Positions 50,851 through 52,213 of a DNA stretch of 52,213 nucleotides are shown one piece after another (within the stretch, counting starts at the first letter, position 1; each line of letters begins with the position of its first letter). Location: NCBI GenBank assembly GCA_001770655.1, contig MERQ01000017.1, forward strand, positions 1 to 52,213, in the 5' to 3' direction. The position numbers and the translations under genes are program-made. The notes beneath the pieces are model-generated. The model was not told the origin of the DNA, did no database searches, and was given only the letters and a program-made list of their open reading frames with translations. This DNA is from Betaproteobacteria bacterium RIFCSPLOWO2_12_FULL_68_20. Lineage in GTDB: Bacteria; Pseudomonadota; Gammaproteobacteria; Burkholderiales; SG8-39.

Positions 50851-50991
50851 GTTCCCCCCTGTGGTCGGAATTGATTTGGGGCGTTACGGGGCGTAACGTA
50901 TTGACGGCAAGGGAGGATGACAGGCCCTGTAACAAAATAGTCGGTTTGCAAACCGACCACAGGTGTCAACTAATAAGTCAACCAATTCACG
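50851..50991. other. attI: Integron attI region with nested palindromes
   Basis: This region separates intI from the first cassette. It contains a long-range 11-base perfect inverted repeat (CCTGTGGTCGG at 50858-50868 and CCGACCACAGG at 50953-50963), a 6-5-6 repeat CGTTAC/GTAACG at 50882-50898 and an 18-base perfect palindrome at 50940-50957 (GTCGGTTTG / CAAACCGAC). TTGACG at 50901 could be a -35 for cassette expression, but no good -10 follows. It ends in the recombination core GTTAGAT at 50991-50997. The individual integrase-binding sites cannot be assigned by eye. Confidence 0.65.
50940..50957. repeat. 18-base perfect palindrome in the attI region
   Basis: GTCGGTTTG and CAAACCGAC meet with no spacer. 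Its right half is the start of the distant 11-base inverted repeat, so two alternative hairpins compete for the same bases. It could be an integrase or repressor site; it does not match the CTGT-N8-ACAG LexA box. Confidence 0.7.
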
Positions 50992-51000
50992 TTAGATGCC
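50991..51000 (+). other. Integron recombination core (GTTRRRY), left cassette boundary
   Basis: GTTAGATGCC fits the GTTRRRY core; the crossover is between G50991 and T50992, so cassette DNA begins at 50992. Its exact reverse complement GGCATCTAAC occurs at 52203-52212, as expected for the start of the attC belonging to the same cassette. Confidence 0.75.
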
Positions 51001-51402
51001 ATGAGTGATCCGTACTCCGATATCGAAGGAATCTGGAACCGCTACCTGAGTGGTGACACCTTCAATGCCGAGCGCGAGATTCTCGCACTCCTCGACAGTC
51101 AAGGCATCCGCATCCGGCAGGACGACGGCGAGCTAAAACAATTCACCATCTCGAAACCAACAAGCATAACCAGTGGATTCGCGCTTGGTCTACGGTATGT
51201 CAAGCGAGACGCATCTCAGACTGAAGATCACTTTACGTTCGAAAAAGGGCGAGCTATTGAGTGTCACTACCGAGGGAGTCTGGAAAATAAGTGGCCCGAG
51301 TACAAAGATACTCATAAGCAGCAAGTCCTATTCGCGCTCGTAGTGGATGTGCAAGACTCAATAACGTCGGTCAATACAGTCAGCCTTCTGACGAGAACGT
51401 GA
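51001..51402 (+). CDS. Integron cassette protein, hypothetical
   Basis: The protein is 133 aa and starts directly after the recombination core (GTTAGATGCC then ATG), so expression depends on a cassette promoter in attI or intI. No family is recognised. It has an acidic helical N-terminus (SDIEGIWNRYLSGDTFNAER) and a beta-rich middle (HFTFEKGRAIECHYRG). Base composition is far less GC-rich than the rest of the window, a sign of foreign origin typical of cassettes. A small phage-defence or toxin-related role would be speculation. Confidence 0.75.
   Translation: MSDPYSDIEGIWNRYLSGDTFNAEREILALLDSQGIRIRQDDGELKQFTISKPTSITSGFALGLRYVKRDASQTEDHFTFEKGRAIECHYRGSLENKWPEYKDTHKQQVLFALVVDVQDSITSVNTVSLLTRT
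51379..51392. repeat. 5-4-5 hairpin in the cassette
   Basis: GTCAG and CTGAC are perfect arms around CCTT at the 3' end of the first cassette gene. It may be what remains of an attC stem or a weak terminator; no RYYYAAC partner site is found beside it. Confidence 0.45.
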
Positions 51403-51420
51403 CAGCGCTTTCTTATACAA

Positions 51421-51430
51421 GTTGGATGCC
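51421..51430 (+). other. Second GTTRRRY core-like sequence between the two cassette genes
   Basis: GTTGGATGCC differs from the core at 50991 by one base and stands at the same kind of place, just upstream of a gene. No matching RYYYAAC half lies in the 100 bases to its left, so a complete attC is missing here. It marks either a fused pair of cassettes or a chance match. Confidence 0.5.
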
Positions 51431-51450
51431 TTAACGCGCAGGGCTGGATC

Positions 51451-52197
51451 ATGGGCGACGTGCAATTGAAGGAGATCGGAACTCTAGAGGACGTCTGTCC
51501 GTATTGCTCTGCACTCCTGAAGAAACGACCGCAAAGAAAAGCAAAATGCCGTGATTGCGGACATTTCATATTGGTTCGCACTCGTCCCGCAGATCGCAAA
51601 CGGGTGTTGGTGACCGAACACCAAGCAGAGGAGATTGAGGCACAGTGGACTGAGATACACAGCGTGCCACCGTGTCGTATTTCCTGGAAGGAAGGCTTCA
51701 ATGAAGAGAAGCAGAGGCTGACGACAAAATTCGGCCATGAGCCTTCGGACAACGACGTAACTTGGAGCTTGCTAAATAAAGAGTTGCTCGATCATTCGGC
51801 GAAACAGCATTGGGGGTTGTACCGCAATGCCCTTTTCGAGATGGGGGAAGTATTGAGGGCAGAATCGAAGTTGGTCGAAGCACTCAGTCGGTATCTCGAG
51901 GTTTGCTACCTCGACCTTAATGGTCCCAAGAACCAAGGCCCGATAGACGAGTCCGAGCGGAAACTCCTTCGCGAGATGTTTGGTGAGGACATCAGGCCGT
52001 TTAAGTCCGAAGATGGCGAACTCTACCCTGGGATGCTTTATTACGCCGAATACGTCATTCGAAAACTGGGGCTTCAATCAGATGCCGTACGCGACCGCTT
52101 TCTCAGTGCAGCGGCAACACTGCAAAAAGCGCTCGGACTGCCCGTCTCGGCAGAAGCTGCATGGACACGGTTGAAAAATGAACTGTTTCCCTCCTAG
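51451..52197 (+). CDS. Integron cassette protein with N-terminal zinc ribbon, hypothetical
   Basis: The protein is 248 aa. Residues 16-37 form a CPYC...CRDC zinc ribbon, followed by a long helical region with TPR-like texture (ALFEMGEVLRAESKLVEALSRYLEVCYLD) and a second helical part near the end. No known family is recognised. Composition is about half G+C, matching its neighbour and not the chromosome. The whole gene with its flanks fits a cassette payload; the attC start lies 6 bases after its stop. Confidence 0.78.
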   Translation: MGDVQLKEIGTLEDVCPYCSALLKKRPQRKAKCRDCGHFILVRTRPADRKRVLVTEHQAEEIEAQWTEIHSVPPCRISWKEGFNEEKQRLTTKFGHEPSDNDVTWSLLNKELLDHSAKQHWGLYRNALFEMGEVLRAESKLVEALSRYLEVCYLDLNGPKNQGPIDESERKLLREMFGEDIRPFKSEDGELYPGMLYYAEYVIRKLGLQSDAVRDRFLSAAATLQKALGLPVSAEAAWTRLKNELFPS

Positions 52198-52202
52198 TCC
52201 AT

Positions 52203-52212
52203 GGCATCTAAC
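52203..52212 (+). other. attC: Start of an attC site (RYYYAAC half) cut by the window edge
   Basis: GGCATCTAAC is the exact reverse complement of the core at 50991-51000, fits RYYYAAC (ATCTAAC) and lies immediately after the second cassette gene. The rest of the attC and any further cassettes lie outside the window. Confidence 0.65.
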
Positions 52213-52213
52213 T

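Noticed and set aside
50940-50957. LexA box controlling intI
   Set aside because: The palindrome does not contain CTGT-N8-ACAG, and no such site is seen between 50851 and 51000.
51421-51430. Boundary of a normal second integron cassette
   Set aside because: A normal boundary needs an attC to its left with a RYYYAAC half; none is found, and the right-edge half-site matches the core at 50991 better (10 of 10 against 9 of 10).
1-52213. tRNA, rRNA, CRISPR arrays, IS transposases
   Set aside because: None was seen on reading the window; the only recombinase is IntI. Small RNAs cannot be excluded by eye.

Overview
The window is about 52 kb of very GC-rich, gene-dense DNA from what looks like an uncultured betaproteobacterium close to Burkholderiales. 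The reasons are a Bug-type (TTT) solute-binding protein, a TRAP transporter, Rieske/VanA, luciferase-like and GMC oxidoreductases, many GTG starts with 1-8 base stop/start overlaps, and VapBC modules. No rRNA, tRNA or CRISPR array was seen.

Layout. (1) 1-6.6 kb, secretion: an RTX-like repeat protein running off the left edge (minus), divergent from a TpsB/FhaC-type outer-membrane transporter, then a DUF928 protein. (2) 6.7-8.0 kb: coaE with an unusual P-loop and a small methyltransferase. (3) 8.0-32.4 kb, accessory catabolism: flavin monooxygenases, a hydrolase, GST, VOC protein, two GMC oxidoreductases, a Rieske oxygenase with a TRAP transporter, flavin reductase, Bug protein, TPP enzyme, MetE-like protein, acetoacetyl-CoA synthetase and nitroreductase. 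It holds three PIN-domain toxin-antitoxin modules and three decayed genes: a LigB-type dioxygenase without its N-terminus, a CoA-transferase with an internal deletion, and a cytochrome c fragment. (4) 32.5-47.3 kb, the centrepiece, all on the minus strand: the cytoplasmic sulfur-oxidising heterodisulfide-reductase-like (sHdr) system with its dedicated lipoate assembly route. In transcription order: dsrE3, a histone-deacetylase-fold gene, lipS1, lipT, lipS2, slplA, a class I GATase-like gene without its cysteine, a class II GATase; then a promoter with an operator-like inverted repeat; then dsrE, shdrC1, shdrB1, shdrA, hyp, shdrC2, shdrB2, a small conserved-looking gene, lbpA and the ArsR-type sensor shdrR. 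(5) 47.4-49.8 kb: a flavin monooxygenase and a phenylacetate-CoA-ligase-like enzyme directly upstream. (6) 49.8-52.2 kb: a chromosomal integron with intI on minus, an attI region with several palindromes, and AT-richer cassette DNA with two unknown genes running to the right edge.

How the parts work together. LipS1/LipS2/LipT and sLplA should assemble lipoate on LbpA; DsrE-type carriers deliver sulfane sulfur; sHdrA-B1-C1-B2-C2 oxidises LbpA-bound sulfur; sHdrR, whose two cysteines are spaced as in SqrR/BigR, should release its operator when persulfidated. A BIME-like palindromic repeat occurs three times, twice inside this sulfur cluster, and one copy encodes the C-terminus of LipS1. The least described pieces are the deacetylase-fold gene, the paired GATase-like genes, the 123-aa gene after shdrB2, and the two-gene integron cassette.
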